From the NCBI GenBank assembly GCA_947095585.1, contig OX352764.1:74820816-74884815 (forward strand): DNA of 64,000 bases, given 5' to 3'. This document shows, piece after piece, positions 19,698 through 30,430 of the stretch. Origin of the DNA: Nephrocerus scutellatus. Its lineage: Eukaryota > Arthropoda > Insecta > Diptera > Pipunculidae. Made by a program: the position numbers and the translations under genes. Positions within the stretch are counted from its first letter, which is position 1, and every line of letters starts with the position of its first letter. The notes beneath the pieces were generated by a model that did no database searches, had not been told where the DNA came from, and saw only the letters and a list, made by a program, of their open reading frames with translations.

Positions 19698-22600
19698 ATG
19701 TCATCTGATTCGCAGTCGAACAGCCAACAGCAGCAACAATATATGCCTTGTAGCTTTGATGCAGAAGCCGCAGCTAATGTTTCAACAGCCAACAATAATA
19801 ACTATGTGAACTTCAATCAATTCATTATGCAGCATAACATGCTTGGTAATGGAAGTGGAGTCAACAGTGATTCTTTATCATCTGAAGGAGGAATTTCTGC
19901 TGCAGCGTTTCAGTCAATCTCCGCTGTCAATAATACAAATCCATTTAATCAACAGCTGTATCCGGATGACAGCAGAACTTTCGGCATACAATTGCCATCT
20001 GTAGGAAACAACACATCTGCTGCAACAGACTTTTGCAACGCCAGCAGCAACAATCCGTTTGATTTTCATAGTAGCTCTGTAGATAATTTGTATTTAAATA
20101 ATCCGTTTGCTGATTACCTAACATCCCCATTTAACTATTTTGGATCAAATCTACATGCGACAGCTCCTGAATTCGTGCCTAGATTTAATGGACTTTCGCT
20201 CAACGATAAGGTTGGTGATCCTGCATTGCATATTGGGAGTCTACAATCCGATTTGTTTAATTCCAATTTGACGACAGCCCCGGGTGCCGCTGAATCATTA
20301 GTAGATTTTCCAGTACCAGTAGTTGCATCAATAATAGCTGCTCAACAAGTAGTTAACGAATCGGTGGAGCCGTTGCGGTCGTTTGATTCTCCTTCCTTGT
20401 TTGCCTCTGCGAATTCATCTAATCGATGCACCGGCGCAACAAGCAAGCCTTTTCAAATTCATCAAACTGCCGATACTCCCACCAACTCCAATATTCGACT
20501 TGAAAATTCCAGTAATCATTTACGTTCCGACATACGAGCATTGAATGGATTTAATAGCTTAACTTCGAATTCCAACTTTAATTCTCCATCGTCAACATCT
20601 CGCTCTGAGCGCCGATATCAAAATGGGCGCAATTCTGATAATCACCGTGGAGACCATGGCCATCAGCGCAATCAACGTTACGACAACAATCATAGGAGCA
20701 ACAAACGACGGGACGATTGGAATAGAAATCGTGATCGAGCAAATGGGTTCCGAATCGAAGATAAATTATCACAGGACAATGGCAAGGAGAGTCCAGTACC
20801 ATCCCCCGAAAAAGTTAGTATTATATTTTATTTAATAGAACTGATTAATATTTTTTAAATAAGTTTTAAGTGTAATTTCATATTATATCAATTACTAGCT
20901 GGTTGGGGGCGCTTCGCTATGGGCGCTCTGTGGTTAAAAATTAAAAAACAACCCAAAATCATAAAGCAGCGCAGTTTATTTTAATATTTACTTTATACAA
21001 ATTATTGTTAATTTTTTGCTCTTTATTCTTGACACAGAAATCACCGAAAAATCTTCACCCAGAGAACGGAAAACTATCACAACGTGAAAAACTTATTCGG
21101 GAAATTGAAGCCAGACGTTTGGAATGCCTGGTTTGTGTTGAACCGATCAAAGGGCACAATCACGTCTGGTCATGTCACAATTGCTATCACATTCTCCATT
21201 TGAGTTGCATTACCAAATGGGCATTGAGTTCCAAATCAAATGATGGTTGGCGTTGCCCAGCTTGCCAAAATGTTGTAAAAGATGTGCCACGTGATTACTA
21301 CTGTTTTTGTGGCAAAGTTAGAAATCCTCAATTCAACCGGAATGACACAGCGCATAGTTGTGGCGAGGTGTGCGGTCGCATAGAAGGATGTGCTCACGCT
21401 TGCACTTTGTTGTGTCATCCAGGACCATGTCCGCCATGCCAAGCGAACGTATCACGCGAATGTGGCTGTGGCAAGTCAAAAAAAACCATGCAGTGTTGCC
21501 TTAAGGATACCATCGAATGTGGTTCCACATGCGGAAAGCTGCTAAATTGTGAGCTGCATACATGTACCGACAAGTGCCACGATGGTAAATGCAGCGCCTG
21601 CACACAGAAGGTAGAGCAGAGATGTCACTGTGGCAAGCAAGAAAGGCAAGTAGCATGTACGCGGGATTCACACGAAAAAAAGACCTACTCCTGTAACAAA
21701 CCGTGTGGGCGCGATTTATTATGCGGTAATCACAAATGTAAGGATTGCTGTCATGCCGGCGAATGCCGCCCTTGTAAAATGAGTCCAGATGTAGTAACTT
21801 CGTGCCCGTGTGGTAAGATGCCAATTGTGACTGGAGCAAGGAAGTCATGCCTGGATGTGATCCCAGTCTGTGACGGCATTTGCGGGAAGACTTTACGGTG
21901 TGGAAAAGCAGGTGAGAAAACATTTAATAAATCATTCATGGGGGTTTTACTTTAGACAAAAAAAATTATCTTTCAGCTCACCCACATCACTGCATCAGCA
22001 AGTGCCACTTGGGCAACTGCCCACCATGCAACAAGCAGACAGCTGTTAAGTGCCGATGTGGTCACATGGATCAAATGATTAAATGCCGGCAACTGTCCAC
22101 ACGTGCCGACGATGCTCGATGCAAGAAACGTTGCGTAAAGAAGCGTAGTTGTGGGAAACACAAATGCAACCAGGAGTGTTGTATCGACATTGATCACATC
22201 TGCCCAATGTCTTGCAACTATACATTGTCGTGTGGTAAGCACAAATGCGACCAATCCTGTCATCGGGGCAATTGCCCTCCTTGTTATCGATCATCATTTG
22301 AGGAGTTATTTTGCGAGTGTGGGGCTGAAGTTATATATCCACCAGTGCCATGCGGCACAAAGCGACCACCATGTACTCGACCCTGCTCGCGACAGCATCC
22401 ATGCGATCACACACCGCAACACAACTGCCACTCGGCGACTACATGTCCGCCGTGTATGATGTTCACCACCAAATGGTGCTTCGGCCAGCATGAACAGCGC
22501 AAAACCATTCCATGTAGCCAGGCAAGTTTCAGTTGTGGTCTTGCGTGTAACAAGCCTCTGTCATGCGGCCGTCACAAATGTGTAAAATCTTGCCATGAGG

Positions 22601-23548
22601 GCGCATGTCAAGCAGCAGGAGAAGTCTGCAAGCAGAATTGTACCACAGCACGCGCCGCTTGCGGGCACAAATGTATGGCATCGTGCCACAATGGCGATTG
22701 TCCAGATACACCATGTAAGGAGATGGTAAGCAAAGCATAATTTCTTATTTTGAAATTATTTAGTATTCACATAAATTCACAGGTTGAAGTCACCTGTGAG
22801 TGTGGAAATCGCAAGCAAATGCGTTCATGTCATGATTTCGCACGGGAATATCGTCGCATAGCGACTGCTCAGCTGGCCTCGTCAATGGCCGAAATGCAAC
22901 GAGGCAACTTCCTCGAACTGAAAGACATTCTCGGACCCGTTAAGATGAACAATAACAAAGCGTAAGTTTATTTTTTCATATAACCTTCTGAGTTTAACGT
23001 AGAAATTTTAATTTTAAAATCTTATCATTGGCAGCCTCGATTGTAATGAAGAGTGCCGCCTTATTGAGCGCAATCGTCGTCTTGCTATCGGTTTGCAAAT
23101 TCGCAATCCTGATCTCCCACAAAAGCTTCTCACCAAATATTCCGATTTCATACGTAGCTTTGCAAAGCGCGATCCTGCTCTGGTCAAGTCTATACACGAT
23201 GCATTAACCAAACTTGTTAAACTGGCGAAAGAGAGTAAACAGAAATCTCGTAGCCATTCATTCCCAACAATGAACCGTGAAAAAAGACAGCTAGTTCATG
23301 AAATGTGCGAAATGTTTGGTGTAGATTCGGTCGCGTACGACGCAGAGCCGAATCGTAATGTTGTTGCCACTGCACACAAGGAAAGGGTAAGTCCGTTCCT
23401 ACTTTATTGCAATTCTGTACAACTTCAAAAATTAACTCCCTTCTAGTCGTGGCTGCCTGGAACTAGCATTATGGAAGTTATGCAACGAGAGAGTGGACAA
23501 CGACGAGTTCCCGTCCCCACTAACAATGCATGGGGAGTAAAGAGATAG
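19698..23548 (+). CDS. stc: Shuttle craft / NF-X1-type zinc-finger protein, complete
   Basis: Six coding exons: 19,698-20,813; 21,038-21,911; 21,977-22,725; 22,783-22,961; 23,035-23,386; 23,447-23,548 (TAG). All introns are GT-AG with matching phases and give 1123 residues, close to the insect family length. Residues 1-372 are low-complexity (Ser, Asn, Gln) and end in an Arg/Asn/His-rich stretch. A RING-like Cys/His cluster follows (CLVCVEPIKGHNHVWSCHNC from about 402, to WRCPAC). Then come about nine NF-X1 fingers of the CG..C....C..H.C...CH.G.C..C type (e.g. CGSTCGKLLNCELHTCTDKC). The C-terminal quarter holds an R3H-like domain (NREKRQLVHEMCEMFG). NF-X1 proteins are nuclear, nucleic-acid-binding regulators; in flies stc is needed in embryonic neural development. 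The first ATG is chosen because the frame is open from it and has CAAAAG before it. Confidence 0.96.
20814..21037 (+). other. shuttle craft intron 1 with a repeat fragment
   Basis: Phase-0 intron (GTTAGT to CACAG), the longest in the gene at 224 bp. It contains GGGGGCGCTTCGCTATGGGC (about 20,905-20,925), a GC-rich phrase resembling dispersed-repeat sequence such as CGGAGCTTCGCTACCCGC at about 32,958, so it may hold a small transposon relic. Confidence 0.5.
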
Positions 23549-23999
23549 GAAAGATAAAACTTAAAACATCTATCACAGAGCCGAGCAAAGATATAAAAGC
23601 TAACGCTTGTAAACATCAATCACTGAAGAAGAGCTGCACTCCTACTTATTGTAGTGAAAAAACAAAACAACTTATATCGCCGGTTCTCTTTTCCACATTC
23701 TACTCATCCGTTTAGCTTGGTTTCTGTCATCTGTCTATATATTTACTTCTTAGGTATTTAGTTGTAATTCTTCACCTTGCAAGGAAATTTGTTTGTTTTT
23801 TTTATTTTCTTTATTTTATTACAAGATTATGCTCGGGTCTATAAATAAAGAAAACCCTGAATTAATGCATCAAAAAAATACTGAAAATAAAGTTGGTTAT
23901 AATGAAATTGAAAACGAGATATACATATTATATATAGCCGCTAGCTATGGCTTCGGCTGAATCCGCAATATCATCCGAATGCCTAGGTATAACATCGAC
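23549..23999 (+). other. 3' untranslated region of shuttle craft
   Basis: Non-coding after TAG at 23,546-23,548. AATAAA at 23,844-23,849 is the best polyadenylation signal. Beyond about 23,870 the sequence becomes LINE debris. Confidence 0.6.
23844..23849 (+). promoter_or_regulatory. Polyadenylation signal of shuttle craft
   Basis: AATAAA about 300 nt after the stop, the first canonical signal in a T-rich 3' UTR. Confidence 0.6.
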
Positions 24000-25520
24000 C
24001 GGCTAAAAATCCCCACAGTACGCCAACAATTAAGGGATCATTTATAGCAAGGAGTGGAAGCAATCAGCAGCTCACTGCCGACAACAATTCAAGAACATTG
24101 GAAAGCTGTGAAAAATGTTTTCACATCTGGAGTGGAAAGTATTGTTGGCAGAAGCCAGGCAAGGCAAAGCACGTGGCTTACCGAGGATACCTGAAAGCGG
24201 ATTAAAGAACGTAAGCTACTTAAAGCTCGTTAGATACCACAGCAGCAGCGAGGATCGAGCTTGAGTACCTGTATCGAAGAAAAATACTAGAAGTGCAGCG
24301 TAATATAAAACGTAACAAACGTAATTATATTAACACCCTGGCCTCAGAAGCAGAGGATGTAGTGCAGCAGGTGCGATAGCACAACCGTTTACAGAATCAT
24401 CAAAGAGCTGACAGGGGGGCACCGCTCTAGCCAACATCCGGTGAAAGGCCTAGAAGGTGCCGTACTCGTTTCAAATGAGGATCAGCTCAAGCGATGGAAG
24501 GAGAATTTCTCTACGGTTTATATCCTCTTGTAGAGAGAGCTTGAGAGGCAGAAAGTTTCCCCGACGAGTGGAAAAAGGGAATGATTGTCAAGCTCTCTAA
24601 AAAAGGTAGTCTTATGGAGTGCAAAAACTGGAGAGGCATTTGCGTTCTTTCTACAGTTGCAAAGGTAATAGCCAAAGTAGTACCTGGGAGAATTAAGGAA
24701 CATCTAGAAGCTACACTCGATGCCGAGCAAGCAGGTTTCCGCACTGGATCCTCATGAGTAGACCATATAAACACCGTGCGGATCATTATTGAACAGTGCG
24801 TTGAATTCCGGTCACCACTGCACCTGCTGTTCATCGATTTTGAGAAGGCGTTTGACAGTGTCAACAGACAATTTATCTGGATCGCCTTGCGCAGGAGAGG
24901 TATACCCGATAAACTAATAGCTATTATTAAAGCAACCTATGACAAGGTTCCATTCTATCGCCGATACTTTCTTTGTTGGTGATTATCGATTTACTTCGCG
25001 CAGCTTTATCTACTGGAAACGGAGGAATTCGTTGGACTCTTACATCTGGACCACGCTGACGACGTTTTTTCTTTACTCTCACACAGGATTCTGGAGCTGC
25101 ACCAAATAACAACAAATGTTGAAAGGGAGGCAAATGTTGCGGGTTTGAAGATTAATACTGCCAAATCCAAAATCATCAACCTCGACAGTAACTCAATAAC
25201 TCAAGTTAACATTGCTGGACAGCCGGTAGAGAGAGTAGAGAGTTTCTAATATCTTGGGAGTATTGTCTCGACCGAAGGTGGAACCGAACAGGACATAGTC
25301 AACCGAATCGGGAAAGCAAAATCAGTGTTTATAATGATGTCCATGATATGACGAAGCAATGCGATCGGCTTAAACACCAAGCTGCGACTGTTCCGTTGCG
25401 ATCGGCTTAAACACCAAGCTGCGACTGTTCCGTTCAAATGTTGAATCTGTGCTGTTGTATGGGTGCAGCACTTGGAAGGTGACCGCTACTATCACAAAAA
25501 GATTACAAACGTTCCTAAAT
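24000..25520 (+). pseudogene. Decayed LINE with RT remnant
   Basis: Fragments in order on the + strand: a pre-RT region (about 24,040-24,400), RT palm HLLFIDFEKAFDSVNRQFIW (from 24,824), an ADDVFSLLSHRILELH region (about 25,053), AGLKINTAKSKI, YLGSIVSTEGGTEQDIVNRI (from 25,249), and the C-terminal ESVLLYGCSTWKVTATIT and RLQTFLNRCLPNILR. In-frame stops and deletions are frequent (RT blocks 3-4 are missing). It is probably related to the LINE at 14.6-16.4 kb but in the opposite orientation. Confidence 0.78.
25361..25434 (+). repeat. 37-bp perfect tandem duplication
   Basis: The unit beginning GCGATCGGCTTAAACACCAA occurs twice without mismatch (25,361-25,397 and 25,398-25,434) inside the LINE remnant. 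Perfect identity in otherwise decayed sequence implies a recent slippage or repair event. Confidence 0.95.
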
Positions 25521-25570
25521 AGGTGCCTACCGAACATCTTAAGAGTTTTCTGGCCTACGGTCAAAAGGGA

Positions 25571-25863
25571 CTGGAATTTCGGGAACGAAACCATTTCTCA
25601 AGCGATTTCTTTGAAACTCGGTATGTAGGACTAAGTTGCGACTATAGGACATGTTCCTATGGAAATTCTGAAATACGGTCATTAGGGTACAGAATTGCGG
25701 GAACTAAAGCACTTCTCACCCGATTTGTATGAAACTCTGTATGTAGGACTAAGATACGACTATAAGACCTTTTCCTATGGAAATACTGGGATATAGTCAT
25801 TAAGGTCTGGAATTTTGGGAACTAAGCCATTTCTCGACCAATTTGTATGGAATTCGGTATGGC
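25571..25863 (+). repeat. 118-bp tandem repeat, about 2.5 units
   Basis: Units begin at about 25,571, 25,689 and 25,807 (partial). They share GTATGTAGGACTAAG, CGACTATARGAC and TTTCCTATGGAAAT motifs. The array follows directly on the LINE 3' remnant. The adjacent 25,864-26,000 is rich in short TTTTGAAGGT-type words. Confidence 0.85.
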
Positions 25864-26107
25864 CTTTTGGGAATCTTTTGAAGGTATTTTAGGGACCTTT
25901 GGGGGGTCTTTTAAAGGTCTTTTTGTGTATTTTGGAGTTTTTTGAAGTCTTTTGAGGGTCTTTTTAACCATCCGCAACCACCCCTCGGATGCACTTGGTG
26001 TAGCCATAATTCCTACAGACCAATCGGGAGCTACTTCGACAGAAAAGCGAAGAAAGACCAGTTTCTAGCGCTTTGGAAAGCTTGTAGATTTGTCCTTTAG
26101 TTCAATT

Positions 26108-27017
26108 TAGAAGTGTGCGGGTAGTAACTATTCGGTATTCAATACCCGTTACATGCAACTACCCGAAGTAACGATTACTCTAATGAAATACTTATCGTTA
26201 CTCATCGTTACTTTTTATTCTTTTACGAGTGTATCATGTTTGCATGGTACGAATATTTTGGTTATTGTTTTGTGTAGAGACTATTGATATATTGGAAATT
26301 ATGCAAGGTGAAGAGAGTAAGTATTACAATAGACGACGATTTTTCTCTCGTTTTCCAGATTTCTACGAGAAAAACATATCAAAAGTATAGTACACAAGTT
26401 CACAGCAGTTGTATGAGTTGTATGTTAATGTTTGTGTTGCCTGTTTGAATTTATTTTCTAAATATAATTATATGCGTTTAGTTTCGAACTATATAAATTC
26501 AAGTTGTCAACAGTTATTGATTTAAAGTTTGTGCCCGTTGCAAACAAGGGAGCTGGTATATCCACGGTTAGCAAGGTTAGCCAAAAAGCACCTTTCAATA
26601 GTGGCAACTTCTGTGCCTTCGGAGAGAATATTTCAAAAAGTGGGCAAATATTTTCTGATAGGCGTTGTCGTATTAATTAATAATTAAAAATTTTGAAAAA
26701 ATAATTTTTTTGAATGCTAATCAAGATTTTATCTTATAATTTAGTTAAATTTCTTTTTAGCGTTCTTTTTATTCTAGTCTTTGAATTATGTATGTCTTTT
26801 TTCTTAATGAAAGTATATTCCAAAATCAACAGTGTTCTACGAGCCATATATACAAATTCACCAGTAACAATTATATGGTTAGATAGGTAATCGTACTGTT
26901 CTCTCTTCTCGTTAAAAAGTGAATGATTACTTTGTAACGAATAAAAAGTAACTGGTATTTGCATCAAAAGTAACGGGTACTCGTGATTACTCAAAGTAAC
27001 GACATTGCACATCTCTA
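26108..27017 (+). mobile_element. hAT transposon, internally deleted, with TSD
   Basis: Flanked by perfect 8-bp direct repeats GTTCAATT (26,100-26,107 and 27,018-27,025), the length typical of hAT. Ends are TAGAAGTGTGC and the complement TAGAGATGTGC, with longer imperfect inverted similarity inside (CGTTACTT-type words). At 26,572-26,680 it encodes the end of a hAT dimerisation domain: LAKKHLSIVATSVPSERIFQ, then after a one-base frameshift IFSDRRCRIN and a stop. The rest of the transposase is missing, so it is non-autonomous. Confidence 0.92.
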
Positions 27018-27025
27018 GTTCAATT

Positions 27026-27364
27026 ATGAAATTTTGATCAATACGTCCGATAATGGGTTTAATGATAAACTTATCGGCATTACTTAACCCACGACCCACG
27101 AGTAATGCGGATGAATTAGAAGATCAATGGGGATGCACCTCATTTATCCTCTTGAGCGCAGCTTGTGGAAAAGAAATGAAAGCAGGAAGAGACCCTGCGA
27201 TATTCGAGCTAATCGATTGTGGTCAAGGATGAACCTGTCCAGACTAGGGATGCACGAGCACGATATAAATCGATGAAAAAAAACAATCGATGTATAGTAC
27301 CGATGCATCGAATTAAACCGATGTATTTTTAACGCTATCGGATGGCTAAAAATAATTAGATTAT
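27026..27364. other. Transposon-like debris, not classified
   Basis: The sequence continues the DNA that the hAT interrupted (26,000-26,099). No motif was recognised, apart from an ATCGATGTATAGTACCGATG short inverted region near 27,285-27,325. Confidence 0.3.
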
Positions 27365-27504
27365 AGCTGTATTTTATTTGCCGAGGAATAAGGAATTACA
27401 ACACCAATTGCACTGTCGAATTCCTTCTTTGGAATTGTGAAAACCTGCTGTTTGGTTGGTTTTGACATTCGAATTCCGAACTCGCTCGGCAATAAAATGC
27501 AGCT
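27365..27504. mobile_element. MITE family C, single copy (140 bp)
   Basis: Inverted ends AGCTGTATTTTATTTGCCGA and CGGCAATAAAATGCAGCT; the symmetry extends to ATAGCTG/CAGCTAT. The core CCTTCTTTGGAATTGTGAAA is shared with the copies at 12.8 and 29.5 kb. Confidence 0.85.
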
Positions 27505-27587
27505 ATTGGGTTCACGCAATCAGTTGTCCTTGTCACTAATACAATCTGTCTCTGTCATGCAACAGTAATACTTTTTATTTGGAGTTT

Positions 27588-27908
27588 AGGCTAATGCCAC
27601 ATGAGCTCCAAAAAGGTCGCGTGGCAAATTGTCCACCCCTCATGACGCACTACGATGCCTTTGAAAAATTAAATTTTAAAAGACGCGCTCCAATTCAGAC
27701 GCTCGTATGTTCATTCTGATATATAATAGTACCCCTCATGACGCTCTATGGTTCGCGCGCCTTGAAGGGAAGTCGCTGCGTAAAATAGGACGCGCGACCA
27801 TACCGACTACTTTTTGGTCGCGGACGTTCGTGTGTACTATTTCACTGGTTCTCTGGGTACACTCATGGCGCGCGACCAAATGGAAGTGCGCTCGTGTGGC
27901 ATTAGCCT
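27588..27908. mobile_element. MITE with AGGCTAATGCCACA ends (321 bp)
   Basis: Terminal inverted repeats AGGCTAATGCCACATGAGC and GCTCGTGTGGCATTAGCCT match at all but one position. The interior is unusually GC-rich and repeats GCGCGACCA words in both orientations. It may be a hAT-like MITE; no certain target duplication was seen. Confidence 0.8.
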
Positions 27909-27929
27909 TAGTTCTAAAAACTCTACCCC

Positions 27930-28200
27930 AGAGCGCGCTCGAACGCAGAACTTTTCAAAAGGGATATCGAACACGAAAGGCGAAAAGGCACATGCGGCGC
28001 GTGTGATGCGTGGAAAAAAGACAATTCTTTGAAATAGGCCCGACCTTAAAATCATAATTTGGCGGTTATTACCAAATAATACAATGTAAAAATAAAAGGA
28101 CGGTATGGTGTATGGCGTGTGTCGATCCATACTTTTAGTTTGTACTTTTTACCCGAAAAACGAAGTTTTTTTTTTCATTTACTTGTTAAATAAACTGTAC
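27930..28200 (-). repeat. Repeat shared with 47.93-48.11 kb
   Basis: Its reverse complement matches 47,940-48,110 in pieces: AACAAGTAAATG, ACTTCGTTTTTCG, TTTCAAAGAA, CTTTTTTCCAC, ACACGCGCC and GATATC, in the same order. At 48 kb this sequence follows a mariner-type transposase end, so it is probably that element's 3' region. Confidence 0.6.
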
Positions 28201-28539
28201 AAAAACAATTAAATGTGATTTTAATAATATCAACGTTTTTACGATGAACATTTTCAAATAAAAATGTGTGCCAACGCAAATTGGACCATCAAAAATGACG
28301 AAATTTTGATTAATTTTGTACGAAATAACGTAGCACTAAATAATATCAAGAGGAAAGACTAGAAAAGCCCAGTTAAAACAAAATCAAGCAATACTAGTGT
28401 AAAGCGAAGGTTCACTATATTTTATTTAAAAATTTTCATCGCTGCACGTAAAAAAACGTTAAACTATTATTAAAATCATATAAGTTTAGAAGCTGTCAAA
28501 GTACAATCGTTGTTTGTGAACCTTACCTTATTTTTTAAA

Positions 28540-28960
28540 GAATGGGTAAAAAAATTGTTTGACATTGTCGGAGAAGGCAAACATAGATATTTGCTATCGC
28601 TTGCAATAACAATCGAAGTGATCATGATGTTGGAAATTTAAAGGATCCGAAAATGTACGGGAAAAATTACCAACGAAATGTTTCCACGTTTCCACAGCAA
28701 CGGACAAACGAAAAATTATCAGCTGTTTTGACAGACAGAGAAACAGCTGGTATTACTGCAAGTAAATCTACCGTTCGTCGTGTGATTCGTAGTGGCAAAC
28801 ACCTCAAGCGACTGAAGCTGAAGAAAAACCCATCACTTAATGGATCGCGAAAGATTCAACGCTTAGGCTATGTCATAATTGGACAGCGATCGCGCGTTCT
28901 GGTGATGAGCGATGGTTGGTTGCATCGCGTTGATCGCGCGATCTTAATGTGTGTGTTCTA
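28540..28960 (+). pseudogene. Tc1-like transposase fragment, N-terminal
   Basis: The frame 28,653-28,961 contains KMYGKNYQRNVS, then a helix-turn-helix-like stretch TASKSTVRRVIRSGKHLKRL and KKNPSLNGSRKIQRL, which fits the Tc1/Tc3 DNA-binding region. The catalytic part is absent. A related copy on the opposite strand lies at 54,990-55,240. Confidence 0.55.
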
Positions 28961-29514
28961 ATTGCGATCGCACAACCAGACGTCGTAGTGTTCGAGAAGA
29001 CAGCATTTTTCGATCAATTAATCATCAGTACATGTGAAGTTGTTGTTGATGTTGGTTGAGCTGAACCTGAAATGACTTCCAGGAATGAAACAATCGACCA
29101 AGGAGTTCGGCAATGAACGCTAAAAAACTTTCTACTATTTTTTTAAATACGTAAATTTAATTTCATTTGAAACTTAAAATCAAAAATATTAAAATATGAT
29201 ATTACGAGTATATGAATAAATTATAATAATATTGTAGTTACTTGGTTTTTTCAATTTTTTTTTAATATTCTGATTATTTTAAATTATTTTTGACACCCTT
29301 CCTGCGCTTGTCACAAAGAATTGTATTTAAAAACACTTCATTAATAAGCTCTTCTTCGAATTTAATCATTTTTACTTCGCGATAACGCGTCGAAAAACAA
29401 ACTCGTTTGATTTTAAGCGACCAATTGAAAATGGGTAAATCCCAATCGGATCGCTGCCGATTTTGTAACGAGGCAAAGGAAACTTCAGAGCACATGCTTT
29501 AAATCAGCTGCATT

Positions 29515-29735
29515 TTATTTGCCGAGCGATTTCGGAATTCGAATGTCAAAACCAGCCAAACAGCAGGTTTTCACAATTCCAAAGAAGGAATTCGACAGTG
29601 CAATTGCTGTTGTTCCTCGGCAATAAAATACGGCTAAATTGCACTGTCGAATTCATTCTTTGGAATTGTGAAAACCTGCTGTTTGGCTGGTTTTGACATT
29701 CGAATTCCGAACTCGCTCGGCAATAAAATGCAGCT
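29515..29735. mobile_element. MITE family C, nested or tandem pair
   Basis: A complete inverted-orientation copy (about 29,515-29,634) is followed by a copy lacking its left end (29,639-29,735). Outer ends are AGCTGCATTTTATTTGCCGA and CTCGGCAATAAAATGCAGCT. The pair is flanked by TTAAAT on both sides (29,509-29,514 and 29,735-29,740), possibly a target duplication. Confidence 0.8.
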
Positions 29736-29771
29736 TAAATACAAATTGCTTCACGAAGATTTATTAACATT

Positions 29772-30062
29772 TGCTATATTGCTTTCAAAAAAAATAAAAA
29801 TTACAACAACAAACACATTGGATAGACCAGACCAGAATTGGGTTAGCGTTAACCAAAAAAAATTTTTTGGTTAAGAAATATTTAACCAAATTTTTATTTA
29901 TAATTCCCACCACCAGAGTCGACTTTTAAAAATTATATATGGATAAGTTGGCAAACACATGAAACAAAAAATTGACCAAAAATTGGTTAGTTTTTGCTGT
30001 TGCATTGATCAGCCGCTAACCACAAAAAATACCTAACTCATTTTGTTGAAAGCAATATAGCA
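29772..30062. mobile_element. MITE family A, copy 3 (291 bp)
   Basis: Ends TGCTATATTGC and GCAATATAGCA, and a 3-bp flanking duplication ATT. The interior is nearly identical to copy 1 at 8098. Confidence 0.92.
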
Positions 30063-30189
30063 ATTGGCTGTCGTTTGTCAGGAAATCGAAGACGAATTTG
30101 AAGACGCTGAATATTTGAGTGAGAGCGAAGAAGACGTTTTAGATGAGGAAAATAATGGATCAAAAAAAAATTTCACTTGTTGATTTAAA

Positions 30190-30430
30190 ATGGTTTTTTT
30201 AATGGAAAAAATACTGTTGAAGCCTTGATAATCGTTATGGAGACTCTGCACCAGGAAAAACAACTATTGACTGGTATGCTGAATTTAAACACGATCGTAC
30301 AAACACCGTTGATGCTGAACGCTCTTGTCATGAAAAATCTTCAGTTGTTCTGGAAAACATAAAAAAGTCCACAAAATCGTTTTGAAAGACCGTAAAATAA
30401 AGTTGCGTTGCAATTTTTACAATTTTACAG
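30190..30430 (+). pseudogene. mariner transposase fragment, N-terminal
   Basis: GKNTVEAL is followed, after a frameshift, by NRYGDSAPGKTTIDWYAEF and then VLENIKK and VLKDRKIKLR. This is the mariner N-terminal order (YGDSAPS..T...WF..F, then ENI.KV...VL.DRR.K). Frameshifts and stops are present and there is no catalytic domain. The acidic stretch at 30,085-30,155 just upstream (EDEFEDAEYLSESEED) may come from another, unidentified coding relic. Confidence 0.68.
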
